A stretch of DNA of 46,751 bases from an uncultured bacterium (GCA_905215325.1 CAJMPP010000018.1:1-46751), one strand, 5' to 3'. Numbered from the stretch's first letter, positions 15,901-23,819 are shown. Numbers and translations are program-made. Notes: generated by a model not told the origin, from the sequence alone.

Positions 15901-18900
15901 GGCCACGGTGTACGCGGCGCCTGATTCCCGCGTGGAATTGGAGGTGGGCGGCAAGCGCTTCGCCGGCACGTGCAACAAGCTGGGTCGCGCTTCGATCGAC
16001 TACGACGTCCCCGACAATCTGGTGCCGGGCCAGCGCGTGATGCTGCAGGCCTACCTTTCGGGCGCGCAGCAGCCGGCGGCCACGGCCTACGTCACCTACA
16101 CGGGCGGCGCGTCCATCGAGCGTTTCGACGTGGTGACGCGCGGCAAAACGCAGCGGCTCATCGACAACGGCAAGGAAACGGAAGCGTTCGGCTACACGCT
16201 GCACCACGAGCGCACCAAGAAGAACGCCTACTGGACGTTCGCCATCACGCTTGATGCGCATGGTGCCCAGCTCGACGACGAGTTCAACTTGTACGTGGAC
16301 TGCATCGACGGCCGCACGGTGACCATTCCCATGAAGAAGCGCGCGACCGACGGCGACCGCGTGCGCTTCGTGGGCGAGTACGTCGACCAGGCGTATCTGG
16401 ACCTGCTGGCCGAGGACGCGGCGGCGGGCATAACCGGCGAGGTATGGCTTGGCGACATGAAAGGCCTGTTCATCCCCTCGTCCTACGGCGTGAGCAACTC
16501 GCTGCTCTCGGGCATGGCCACGGTGGACGCGAACGTGGTGGTGAAGAACATCGCGGAGCAAAGCACCCAGAAGGTCGACCAGATCAACGCGGTGCTGGTG
16601 GGCGACCTGACCGATCGCGACCAGTACGAGCAGCAGCAAAGCGACGAGTTCCGCAAAGATCTGCTTGACGCCGTGGCCGACGACCAGGAGCTGGCGGCTA
16701 GCCTGGCCGACGTGATGAACGAGCTGGGCGACAGCCATGGCTACCTGACGGGCACCGCGGCCGATGAGCGCAACACGTTCTGGTACCAGGTGCTGCACGG
16801 CGACGGCGTGCTGGAATCCGACTGGTTCGCCGAGCTGTTCGGCGCCCAGTACGACGACCCCGAGGTGCAGGAGGGCGTCGACACCCTGCGTGACCTGGTG
16901 ATCTCTCAGCACAACGACTTCGAGAAGTACCGCAAGGCCGTGGGCGAGGACCTGGGCGTGGGTGACCTTTCCCAGTATAACGACTGGGACGAGGTGTTCA
17001 TCGCCTCGCTTGAGAACAACGTCGACGGCATCACCGTGAGCGACTTCGACGGCGACACTGCCGGCTTCACGGAGACGATCGACCAGGGCGGATACCGCGT
17101 GCGCACGCGCATGAGCGACGACGGCACGGGATTCAAGGCCATCGTCAACCTGCCCAGCGGCGCCGTGAAGACGCTTCAGGCGGACTTCGAGGACGCGGCG
17201 AAGAGCAACATAAAGCTGGCCACGATGCTGGATTCGGTGAACCTGGCCACGGACTTTGACAAGCAATGGGCGAACTTGGCGCTGCAGACCATTAAATCCA
17301 AGCCCGTGTTCAAGGCGATGCAGAAGTTCACATCGCCGATGGTCAGGGGTCACCTGGCGGCATTTCTGCAGTATCAGGACACGTACCGCATGCCGTGGAA
17401 GTGGGCGAAGAACGTACCGGTGTACTCGGGCGCCATCGCCTCGATCGGGCTGGGGACCAGCTACATCGGCGCGAAGGACGCGCTGAGCAACGCCGAGGAC
17501 ACCGAGGTGCGCCTGGCCGAGATGCGCGGCGAGGTGGAGCACATCGAGATGCTGATCCGCTGGTACTCCGGCAAGGGCGACATCGCGAACCTGAAGGAAT
17601 GCCTCGAGGCGCTGAAAAACGAGCTGTTCTACGCGAAACGCCTGGTGTTGCTGCTCGAGCAGCAGCGCGCTAACGAGTACGCCGATGCCGGCATCGGCGT
17701 GGTGATGGGCGGCATCGGCGCCGGCGCGACGCTGTTCTGCCCGCCCGCCGGCGCGATCCTGGTGTCGGGGATGTCCTACGGCTACGACGTGTCGTCGTCG
17801 ATGGTGAATTCCGACCGCGCGAAGAACCTGTCTTGGGCGCAGCGCATGTATCAGCGCGCCGTGGCCGAGCGCATGGAGAAGTGCCAGCCGGTCGAGGAGG
17901 AGATCGATCGCCAGCGCGATAAGCGCAGCAAGGAGCTTCGCGAGATCAATGCACGGCTGGGCATCGATCCCTCGGGCTACGTGTACGAGGCGGTGAAATC
18001 CAGCCGGCTTGAGGACGTGACGGCCGAAGTGTGGTACAGCGCGTCGGCCGACGGCGCGGGCGCGGTGCCGTGGGACGCGGAGTCCTACGAACAGGTCAAC
18101 CCGCAGCCGACCGATGGCGACGGCGTGTTCGGCTGGTACACGCCGGTGGGCTTCTACCAGGTGCGATTCACGAAGGCGGGCTACGAGGAGGCGCGCACGG
18201 AATGGATGGCGGTGCCCCCGGTTCGCACGGGGCTTGAAATCGGGCTGCGCACTACCGAGAAACCGCAGGTGGAAAGCGCGCGGGCGTACACCGATTGCGT
18301 GGAGCTGACGTTCTCGCAGTATATGGACGCCTCCGACGCGTCGCTGGCCGAGCTGACGGCGACCGGGCTGGGCGAGGACTGCACGTTCGAGTGGGTCGGC
18401 CCCGAGGAGGGCGCCGACGGGCGGCAGGTGGCCAAGGCGCTGCGCATAAAGTCGGCGAAGGCGCTTGAGACCGGGTCGACCGTGGAGCTTTCCCTGGCCG
18501 GCGCGGTAAACTACGCGGGCATCCCGATGGGCGGCTGGAACAGCGGACAGCTTGCGGTCGCCACGCGCGCGGCCGAGCTGAAGCTGAACGTGGAGCAGGG
18601 GTATTCCCTGGTCACGGGGCAGTCGTGCGAGGTTTCCGCCTATGTGCGCGACGCTTCCGGGCAGCCGTTGGCCGAGCAGTTGGTTGTTGCGAACGTGGGG
18701 AGTTCTGTGGTGGCCGGCCTTGGCGGCGGGCTTGAGACGGCGAACGCCGAGACCGACGCGAATGGCGTTGCGCGCTTCGCCTTGTCGGGCGAGGCGCCGG
18801 GCATGACCGACCTGACGGTGACGGTGGCCGACTCGCTGCTGGCCAAGACGGTCGACGTGCGCGTGGCCGACGAGCAGACGCGCCCGGCCCGCCCGACGGC

Positions 18901-19525
18901 GCAGCTGGATGGGGTAAACTTCGGGGCCGGTTCCCCGAAGGAGAACTTCGCCACGGTGAAAAAGGGCGCTCAACTGGTGCTTTCCGCTGAGGAAGGGACC
19001 ACGATGTACTACACCGTCGATAACACGTGCCCCTGCGTCGATGGCGGCTCGCGCGTGGAATACACGGGCCCGGTGACGGTGAACGAGAACACCAGGTTCC
19101 GTATCGCCGCATTCAAGGAGGGCTTGGAGAACGAATACTCCGAGCGCCTGAACATCACCGTGACGGTAACGGAAGGCGGCGAGCCTGGCGGCGGGAGCGG
19201 CGATGGTGGTGGCGACGGTCCGCAAGGCCCAGGCGGCGGCGAACCGGGTGGCGGTAGCGGTGGCGAGGGCGCCGGCGGTGCCGGGACCGGCGATGGAGCC
19301 GGCACCGGCACCGGTGCTGGTGCCGGGAGCGATAACGCTGGCGGCAACGCCGATCAGCCGGCGCCGAGCGGCACGCAAGCCGGAAAGCCCGCAGCGGCAG
19401 CCAGCGCAGCAACCGGCGACACGCCGCGCGCGATCGCTCCCCTTGCGCTGGGCGCCGCAGCGGCGGCGGTAGCAGCGTTCGCCTACAAACGCCAACGCAC
19501 GCCCCGCGGCAAACATCGCAACTAA
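12917..19525 (+). CDS. Giant BspA-like multidomain surface protein
   Basis: About 2202 residues from ATG 12917 (AAGGAG seven bases upstream; the frame is open for 58 more codons but without a ribosome-binding site or signal peptide). Order: a ~40-residue basic n-region and hydrophobic core (AVALSCILAAGLVPVAGFAQ); an Ala/Gly/Asp-rich linker with DPDPDADPDAE; BspA-type leucine-rich repeats (about 270-475; units such as LPSSLEALGESVFSDCEKL); beta-rich Ig-like modules; a long helical segment (about 1210-1690) with a Gly-rich hydrophobic stretch GIGVVMGGIGAGATLF near 1590; further Big/Ig modules; a chitobiase-C-terminal-like module (TTMYYTVDNT); a Gly-rich linker; and a C-terminal hydrophobic helix plus basic tail. 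The end reads ATGD before the helix, not canonical LPXTG. Probably an adhesin; ligand unknown. Confidence 0.88.
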   Translation: MRAERRSRAGGHRPEMPQRHMRVSRSGVRPWRVAWRRGTAVALSCILAAGLVPVAGFAQGSETIAAARESLRANASGAADGAGGNAGEAASGFAADDAGGAAADSADDGVLVVGSEVVAGGEGSADAQSAQGSQSGQNLQGSQAGAGAAPSATDANGLTAGNAAGDPNDPAAANDPAVSADPDPDADPDAENPGPAPDYDGTEAAYVYNDYYGEYLLATAKGITGDKADGDVGYVAGAATPAQVWLTLDEKANELAVHHVDAGAVAFEVPASVDGRPITTIGGCGSSNLTSVTFPADSRVTYLSWGAFCRSQLQSIALPSSLEALGESVFSDCEKLQTVEWPKNNDMLKTIPAETFAGCSMLNDGVVTSIPASVETIDYRAFANCSPRIYVQGETPEPFTEVNVPGTIKTIERNAFEGCEHVRSVTIGDGVQTIGKRAFASMPLMAGAEVVLPASVSTMGQDAFDNTQIVSRPSGTEWKRNAVTLRVLNPDFELTEYEYGGTLEIDGKKYENPFSVGQTIVAFARNSAGQPSWIKRTADAVAGQEDEHYPGKPAYTFQWMEESSQVTGKVPTGAQVTLFQNGVATMAKVSADGTFAVEALSNTPATLQVSLEGCYDQVLTRAAEAMAGTWDVGELKAESFEKLPAQRLMNVNLRKQVGTGEDGSPAWEAVLSDSGLTFELRQGDRVLREGEDADYVRQGLSVLLSQEVADAAKELTLSVTPDDSLSLGAGEGRAMSADGAFDVDLRSWGGMEVTTKSAFSGSNDVMVFRNGACVATGLSDSAGELPFSLDSLKAGAYTVIAVNHTSVDLRVPTLAAFDRLKLEEGVQYARADVQVEDGAQAQVALDVPVFDASAYLTQCGVMKQSGVVADRSAIVAGVEAQVRVSFNLDQERDAVLQLEMPDGDFSDIAIGANIGDEAKQLPFTRNGDVVSVDLGHAQTGDLFVRFVAHRAGACTVNATLKLGDAVLPLGAADMSVYDAGIELPSSQVTAVTGNKATVYAAPDSRVELEVGGKRFAGTCNKLGRASIDYDVPDNLVPGQRVMLQAYLSGAQQPAATAYVTYTGGASIERFDVVTRGKTQRLIDNGKETEAFGYTLHHERTKKNAYWTFAITLDAHGAQLDDEFNLYVDCIDGRTVTIPMKKRATDGDRVRFVGEYVDQAYLDLLAEDAAAGITGEVWLGDMKGLFIPSSYGVSNSLLSGMATVDANVVVKNIAEQSTQKVDQINAVLVGDLTDRDQYEQQQSDEFRKDLLDAVADDQELAASLADVMNELGDSHGYLTGTAADERNTFWYQVLHGDGVLESDWFAELFGAQYDDPEVQEGVDTLRDLVISQHNDFEKYRKAVGEDLGVGDLSQYNDWDEVFIASLENNVDGITVSDFDGDTAGFTETIDQGGYRVRTRMSDDGTGFKAIVNLPSGAVKTLQADFEDAAKSNIKLATMLDSVNLATDFDKQWANLALQTIKSKPVFKAMQKFTSPMVRGHLAAFLQYQDTYRMPWKWAKNVPVYSGAIASIGLGTSYIGAKDALSNAEDTEVRLAEMRGEVEHIEMLIRWYSGKGDIANLKECLEALKNELFYAKRLVLLLEQQRANEYADAGIGVVMGGIGAGATLFCPPAGAILVSGMSYGYDVSSSMVNSDRAKNLSWAQRMYQRAVAERMEKCQPVEEEIDRQRDKRSKELREINARLGIDPSGYVYEAVKSSRLEDVTAEVWYSASADGAGAVPWDAESYEQVNPQPTDGDGVFGWYTPVGFYQVRFTKAGYEEARTEWMAVPPVRTGLEIGLRTTEKPQVESARAYTDCVELTFSQYMDASDASLAELTATGLGEDCTFEWVGPEEGADGRQVAKALRIKSAKALETGSTVELSLAGAVNYAGIPMGGWNSGQLAVATRAAELKLNVEQGYSLVTGQSCEVSAYVRDASGQPLAEQLVVANVGSSVVAGLGGGLETANAETDANGVARFALSGEAPGMTDLTVTVADSLLAKTVDVRVADEQTRPARPTAQLDGVNFGAGSPKENFATVKKGAQLVLSAEEGTTMYYTVDNTCPCVDGGSRVEYTGPVTVNENTRFRIAAFKEGLENEYSERLNITVTVTEGGEPGGGSGDGGGDGPQGPGGGEPGGGSGGEGAGGAGTGDGAGTGTGAGAGSDNAGGNADQPAPSGTQAGKPAAAASAATGDTPRAIAPLALGAAAAAVAAFAYKRQRTPRGKHRN

Positions 19526-19550
19526 ATAGAACGCACACAGCGCACGAACA

Positions 19551-19590
19551 GTGGCGGGCCTGCTTTCCAGCAGGCCCGCCGCCACGTTTT
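19551..19590 (+). terminator. Terminator of the surface-protein gene
   Basis: GCGGGCCTGCT pairs exactly with AGCAGGCCCGC around the loop TTCC, with further outer pairing and a short GTTTT. It lies 26 bp after the stop codon. Confidence 0.7.
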
Positions 19591-19612
19591 GCCCGCAAGG
19601 ATATCTCGGCAT

Positions 19613-19694
19613 CGGACGCTTTGGGGGACGTAGCACTAAGTGTCCTGGCAACTGCGTTGCTGGACACTTAGTGCTACGTCCCCCAAAGCGTCCG
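19613..19694. repeat. 33-bp perfect palindromic repeat (C3)
   Basis: The arm starts CGGACGCTTTGGGGGACGTA and ends GCACTAAGTGTCC (19613-19645); its exact reverse complement is 19662-19694. The 16-nt loop can itself pair (GCAAC/GTTGC), giving a very stable cruciform. Confidence 0.9.
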
Positions 19695-20035
19695 GGTTTG
19701 CTTTTGCATTCGGCGGGCTCCGGATGATCGTGGGCACTCCCGCAAATGTTGTACAACAAATCCAGTGGAATCGGTGGCATGCTGGCAAGCGAGGTGCGAT
19801 GCTCGTCGACTTCGAACGGCGTCAAAGCCGTCCGAAACGCGCTTGCGGCATCGCGGCTCCATGCATTCACCTGCTTACCTGCGTATTTGCCATTACGAAC
19901 GAAAGGATTCGCCGGTGGACGTCAGGTCACATGCGAACGCTCAATCCGAATCGGCTTCCTGCTCGACCCCTTTGCGACGCATGGCCGTCAAACCCCCTGC
20001 AAGCGGCGGGTCGCTTACGCGCGAGCAATTCCTGC
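19695..20035. other. Intergenic stretch with a 12-bp palindrome
   Basis: TGTTGTACAACA (19747-19758) is a perfect palindrome and may be an operator. Open frames across this region read into the C4 repeat and look non-coding. Confidence 0.4.
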
Positions 20036-20111
20036 GACGCTTTGGGGACGTAGCACTAAGTGTCCGGCAACGCAGTTGCTAGGACACTTAGTGCTACGTC
20101 CCCAAAGCGTC
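20036..20111. repeat. 30-bp perfect palindromic repeat (C4)
   Basis: The arm (GACGCTTTGGGGACGTAGCA, then CTAAGTGTCC; 20036-20065) and its exact reverse complement (20082-20111) match C3, with one fewer G in the GGGG run. The 16-nt loop is close to the reverse complement of the C3 loop. It could also terminate trmO, which ends 55 bp away on the minus strand. Confidence 0.9.
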
Positions 20112-20165
20112 CGCCCGCCCCGTTCGGGCAGCTCGAATGGGCTCCGGGCGCTGCACCCGTCCTCG

Positions 20166-21176
20166 TTAGCTCACGCACACCACGTGGAGGGTGTCGCCGT
20201 CCACGGTGAAGGCGACATCCATGCCCGCGTAGGCCAGGTGGTAGACGCGGGTCGGTTCGTGCTTGCTTCCGGCGCGCCGCGGGTCCTGGCGCAGCACCTC
20301 CGTCAGGCCGGTCAGCTTGCCGGCGGGCACTTCGGCCTGCAGCTGTTCGGGAAAGTCCACGTCAAGCTCGTGCCAAGGCGCGTCCTCGATCCATCCGCCG
20401 CAGGCGTCTGGGTGGCAGTCGGCGAAGGGGATATAGGGTTTGATGTCGTAGATGGGCGTGCCGTCGCGCAGGTCCGCGCCCAGCACGTGGATGACGGGGC
20501 CGGCGTCCGTGAGCTCCATGCGGTCGAGTTTCACGCACGTCAGCCCGATGGGGTTCGGGCGGAACGGGCTGCGTGTGGCGAACACGCCCACGCGCTCGGT
20601 GCCGCCCAGCCGCGGCGGCCGCACGGTAGGGGACCAGCGCGCGGGCTTAGGGGAGGTGGTGGGTGCGTGCCTGCTCTCTGCCGCGCTATCGGTGCTTTCG
20701 GTCTTGGCGGCTGTAGCTGAATTAATGGCAATCGTGGTTTTGCTTGCCGACGTGGCATCGGCAACGATTTTGTCAGCAGCGGATTCGTCATCAGCGTTCT
20801 TGGCGCCCTTTTCCGCTGCGGTACCGTCTTTGGCTTTTTGCTCGCTTGTCGTCGAGTGCTGAAGGATGGCGCTCTGGCCGCTAATGCTGCTGGTCGTTGC
20901 CTTGTTTGCTGCGCGATGGGCTCCGGCATCGCACTCGCCCGCCGCAGCGGCCGCTCGCGCACCGGCGACGTCAGCGGCGCCTCCGCCAGGTTCGCCGTTC
21001 TCGAAACGCCACAGCAGCCACAGGTGCGAGAAGCTGTCGATTCCGGCAACGGCGCTGTTCAGCGCGTATTCCGGTTCGAACACGATGCACCCTTGCAGAT
21101 GCGGGGCAAGGAAGCTGTTGCGGGGGATGCCGAATTTCTGCGGCAAATCGGTATGTATGTGAGCGATAGGTTTCAT
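20166..21176 (-). CDS. trmO: tRNA m6t6A37 methyltransferase TrmO with ~115-residue insert
   Basis: 336 residues against about 235 for E. coli TrmO (TsaA/YaeB). Start MKPIAHIHTDLPQKFGIPRN at 21176. The fold signature is split: FGIPRNSF, then GIDSFSHLWLLWRF (about 46-59) precede, and VRPPRLGGTERVGVFATRSP, then FRPNPIGL (185-212) follow, an insert of about 62-178 made almost wholly of Ala, Ser, Thr, Lys, Asp and Glu. The C-terminal part (YDIKPYIPFADC, then DACGGW) is normal. TrmO uses S-adenosylmethionine to methylate N6-threonylcarbamoyladenosine at position 37 of tRNAs reading ACY codons. The conserved core is intact, so activity is expected and the insert is probably a disordered loop. Divergent from the TetR gene. 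Confidence 0.88.
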   Translation of the reverse strand: MKPIAHIHTDLPQKFGIPRNSFLAPHLQGCIVFEPEYALNSAVAGIDSFSHLWLLWRFENGEPGGGAADVAGARAAAAAGECDAGAHRAANKATTSSISGQSAILQHSTTSEQKAKDGTAAEKGAKNADDESAADKIVADATSASKTTIAINSATAAKTESTDSAAESRHAPTTSPKPARWSPTVRPPRLGGTERVGVFATRSPFRPNPIGLTCVKLDRMELTDAGPVIHVLGADLRDGTPIYDIKPYIPFADCHPDACGGWIEDAPWHELDVDFPEQLQAEVPAGKLTGLTEVLRQDPRRAGSKHEPTRVYHLAYAGMDVAFTVDGDTLHVVCVS

Positions 21177-21257
21177 GCGCGCTATTGTATCGCGGCGCGC
21201 TGCCCCCGGCCGCGCCGCTCGCCGAAGGTTCTGCGGCATTTGCGTTGGAATCCGCCG

Positions 21258-21286
21258 GCATTTACTACTATGAAAGTATCAAATGC
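21258..21286. promoter_or_regulatory. Imperfect 29-bp dyad, TetR operator candidate
   Basis: GCATTT and AAATGC flank the inner dyad TACT-ATGAA-AGTA. It lies 36 bp upstream of the TetR start and 82 bp from the divergent trmO start, fitting autoregulation. Confidence 0.5.
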
Positions 21287-21321
21287 GGCGCCCGGCGCCG
21301 CGCTCGGCGAAGGAGGCTTTC

Positions 21322-21852
21322 ATGGCGGATTCGAAGCGGCTGTTGGCGGATGCGCTCACGGGCCTGATGGAATGCAAGCCGCTCGACCAGGTGCGCGTCG
21401 CCGAGATCGCCTCCGCGGCCGGCGTGAGCAAGCAGACGTTCTACCACCACTTCTCCGACAAGTATCACCTGATGGAGTACTGTTTCCGCGACATGTTCGC
21501 CGCTCCCTTCGAGCGAATGGGGACACTTGCCCCCTTCGACGAGTGCTATATCGAGTTCTTCCAGCTGTGCCATCAGCGCAAGACGTTTCTGCGCAACGCC
21601 TTCACCTCCCAGGACGTGAACAGCCTGTATCGCGTGATGCATCGTGCGCTGCGCGACGCGTTCGGTGCCCGCGTGCGCGTGCACGGCGTGCTTGATGAGG
21701 GGGAAACGGGGTTCTGCCTGGACTTTTTCTCGAAAGGCTGCGCAGGTTGCACGCGCCATTGGTTCGACCAGGGCATGGACTTCGAGGATGCCGAGCTGGT
21801 AGGCCTCATCCGTCAGTGCATCCCCGTCGGGGTTGCGAGGTATTTCGAGTAG
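21322..21852 (+). CDS. TetR/AcrR-family regulator (DhaS-like)
   Basis: 176 residues from ATG 21322, with GAAGGAGG seven bases upstream. Residues about 5-50 form the TetR helix-turn-helix: LLADALTGLMECKPLDQVRV, then AEIASAAGVSKQTFYHHFSD, then KYHLMEYC. The early residues and YHHFSDKYHL loop resemble the DhaS/YfiR-like group. The C-terminal half (FRDMFAAPFERMG onward) is the ligand-binding and dimerisation domain and has several Cys (about 134-145, FCLDFFSKGCAGC). The ligand is unknown. It may control itself via the dyad at 21258; fucO lies downstream, but repeats intervene. Confidence 0.85.
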   Translation: MADSKRLLADALTGLMECKPLDQVRVAEIASAAGVSKQTFYHHFSDKYHLMEYCFRDMFAAPFERMGTLAPFDECYIEFFQLCHQRKTFLRNAFTSQDVNSLYRVMHRALRDAFGARVRVHGVLDEGETGFCLDFFSKGCAGCTRHWFDQGMDFEDAELVGLIRQCIPVGVARYFE

Positions 21853-21866
21853 CTAGCCGCTCGGAC

Positions 21867-21893
21867 GCGAACAGGGGACGGAGGTGTGTTCGC
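21867..21893. repeat. B-family arm, copy B7
   Basis: GCGAACAGGGGACGGAGGTG followed by TGTTCGC. GCGAACA and TGTTCGC make each unit a small palindrome in itself. Confidence 0.65.
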
Positions 21894-21911
21894 ATGATTG
21901 CCGCCGCCGGT

Positions 21912-22087
21912 CGACTTCTGGACGGTTTCGCAGGTTTTGGCCCTTGTTTTCGCTCTGAAATCGTACTTCTGGGCGGTTTTCCGTGTCATTTTTCGCGTTC
22001 GCCAAATAGGACGCAAGAAAACCCCTGGTCAGGAAAATCCCAATAGTGCGCTTATGATTTCGCAGCCTGCAAAACCGCCCAGAAGTA
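21912..22087. repeat. Dispersed element, copy A4 (divergent interior)
   Basis: Begins CGACTTCTGGACGGTTTCGC and ends CCTGCAAAACCGCCCAGAAG, then TA. The internal direct arm ACTTCTGGGCGGTTTTCC is clear near 21964. The body between the arms differs from A1-A3, while the three arms and total length (~176 bp) are kept, which argues that the arms are the functional part. Confidence 0.75.
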
Positions 22088-22195
22088 GTGGGATCGTTGC
22101 CAGGTAGGAGCGCCTTGCGTTCTCGCGAAGAACATCAGGTGCCTACGCGACTTTCGCGAGTTCAGAGTGAGCAGGGGGACGTAGAGGGCAAAACA

Positions 22196-22242
22196 AGGCT
22201 GCGGCCGTGTCCCGATTCGAAGGTCGGGGCGTGCCGCAGCCT
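22196..22242 (+). terminator. Long two-part hairpin, possible terminator or small RNA
   Basis: AGGCTGCGGC pairs with GCCGCAGCCT, and an inner CCCGA pairs with TCGGG. No strong T-run follows, so termination is uncertain. It lies between the TetR gene and fucO. Confidence 0.35.
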
Positions 22243-22453
22243 CATAAGTGATTTTAGCTGGTGAAAGCTTCTTGCGGGCAAAGCAACTTGGGAAGAGATA
22301 GTCCTCGTTCGTCTTTGCCACCTAATCGTTACCGTAAGCGTTGCGTTTTTCCCGGTAAACGGCGTGCCGTAGCGGTACACTGACAACAGCTGTAACGGTG
22401 CGGGCTTCGTCAGGGGGAACCGCTAAGCCCGCTTATGTAAAGGGGGTGCCGCC

Positions 22454-23617
22454 ATGGCGGTCAATCGTTTCGTGCTCAATAACATCTCGTATCACGGCGC
22501 CGGCGCGATCGGGGAGATTCCCGGCGAGATCACGCGCCGCGGCTTCGCGAAGGCGTTCGTGTGCTCCGATCCTGACCTGGTGAGATTCGGCGTCACGGGC
22601 AAGGTGACGGCCAAGCTCGACGAGGCAGGCATCCCGTGGCAGCTTTACGACCAGATCAAGCCCAACCCCACCATCAAGAACGTGCAGGACGGCGTGGCGG
22701 CGTTCAAGGCTTCCGGCGCGGACATGATCGTGGCGGTCGGCGGCGGCTCGGCCATGGATACCGCCAAGGGCATCGGCATCATCGCGGAGAACCCCGAGTT
22801 CGCCGACGTGGTTTCGCTCGAGGGTGTAGCGCCCACGAAGAACCACGCCACGTTCACCATCGCCGTTCCCACCACGGCGGGCACGGCGGCCGAGGTCACC
22901 ATCAACTATGTCATCACCGACCCTGAAAAGGTGCGCAAGTTCGTGTGCGTCGACGTCAACGATATTCCCGACGTTGCGGTGGTCGATCCCGACATGATGG
23001 CCAGCATGCCGGCGGGCCTGACCGCGGCCACGGGTATGGACGCGCTCACGCACGCCATCGAGGGCTACACCACGAAGGGCGCTTGGGAGCTGTCCGACAT
23101 GTTCCATCTGAAGGCTATCGAGCTGATCTCGAAGAACCTGCGCGCGGCGTACGCCGAGGCGAAGTCGGGTGAGCCGGGCGCCGGTCGCGAGGGCATGGCG
23201 CTTGGCCAGTATGTTGCAGGCATGGGCTTCTCCAACGTCGGTCTGGGCATCGACCACGCCATGGCGCACACGCTGTCGGCGCATTACGACACGCCGCATG
23301 GCGTGGCGTGCGCCATGCTGCTGCCGGTTGCCATGGAGTTCAACAAGCCGGTGTGCGCCGAGCGCCTGGTCGACGTGGCGCGCGCCATGGGCGTCGACGT
23401 TGCGGGTATGAGCGCGGAAGCTGCCGCCGACGCGGCCATCGCCGCCGTGCGCCAGCTGTCCGCCGATGTGGAGATCCCGCATACCTGCAACGGTCTGGTG
23501 GCGGAAGACCTCGAACAGCTGGCAACCGACGCCATGGCCGACGCCTGCTTCCCGGGCAATCCCCGCGAAGCCGACCACGCCCAGGTGATCGATCTGTTCC
23601 GCAAGGTCATGGCGTAA
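22454..23617 (+). CDS. fucO: Lactaldehyde reductase / 1,2-propanediol oxidoreductase FucO
   Basis: 387 residues (E. coli FucO has 382), start ATG 22454 after AAGGGGGT. It is a group III, iron-dependent alcohol dehydrogenase. Diagnostic stretches include the NAD-binding GGGSAMDTAKG (about 97-107), TTAGTAAEVTINYVITD, VDPDMMASMPAGLTAATGMD, then ALTHAIEGY and FSNVGLGIDHAMAHTLSAHY, whose Asp and His residues form the Fe(II) site. The TINYVITD and AATGMDALTHAIEGYTTKGAW segments match FucO closely. It converts L-lactaldehyde from fucose or rhamnose breakdown to 1,2-propanediol with NADH. No other fucose or rhamnose genes are nearby, so it may act as a general short-chain alcohol/aldehyde enzyme. Ended by the hairpin at 23708. 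Confidence 0.9.
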   Translation: MAVNRFVLNNISYHGAGAIGEIPGEITRRGFAKAFVCSDPDLVRFGVTGKVTAKLDEAGIPWQLYDQIKPNPTIKNVQDGVAAFKASGADMIVAVGGGSAMDTAKGIGIIAENPEFADVVSLEGVAPTKNHATFTIAVPTTAGTAAEVTINYVITDPEKVRKFVCVDVNDIPDVAVVDPDMMASMPAGLTAATGMDALTHAIEGYTTKGAWELSDMFHLKAIELISKNLRAAYAEAKSGEPGAGREGMALGQYVAGMGFSNVGLGIDHAMAHTLSAHYDTPHGVACAMLLPVAMEFNKPVCAERLVDVARAMGVDVAGMSAEAAADAAIAAVRQLSADVEIPHTCNGLVAEDLEQLATDAMADACFPGNPREADHAQVIDLFRKVMA

Positions 23618-23707
23618 GACGATCGCGCGGGCTCTGAGCCGAGGCGCTGGCACCGAGCCAATGCTTGGTGCATGACCAGGGCGGCTGCGATAAAAGCGTA
23701 ACCTGTT

Positions 23708-23752
23708 AGGGGCTGGTCCCGGAAGCGTTCCGGGACCAGCCCCTTCTTGTTT
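23708..23752 (+). terminator. Terminator of fucO
   Basis: A 17-bp perfect stem (AGGGGCTGGTCCCGGAA and its complement, loop GCG) followed by TCTTGTTT. Confidence 0.8.
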
Positions 23753-23819
23753 GGTGACGATTCTCTTGTGGCGCATATGCATCCCGGCGACCCCTGGGCA
23801 GATCAAAGCCGGGCCCGGG

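Noticed and set aside
15089..19870. A 1593-codon open frame antisense to the giant surface-protein gene
   Set aside because: It mirrors the codon positions of the high-GC gene on the other strand, is extremely rich in Arg, His, Ala and Gly, and shows no domain, signal or ribosome-binding site. The plus-strand frame has clear domains and a signal peptide.
19765..20035. Small frame ending SLTREQFL before the C4 palindrome, considered as a truncated gene
   Set aside because: The resemblance to a Tat-like start is too short, and the continuation is encoded by the repeat itself.
19746..20720. Plus-strand frame across C4 and antisense to trmO
   Set aside because: Its start lies in non-coding sequence, it runs through the perfect palindrome and it is antisense to conserved TrmO motifs.
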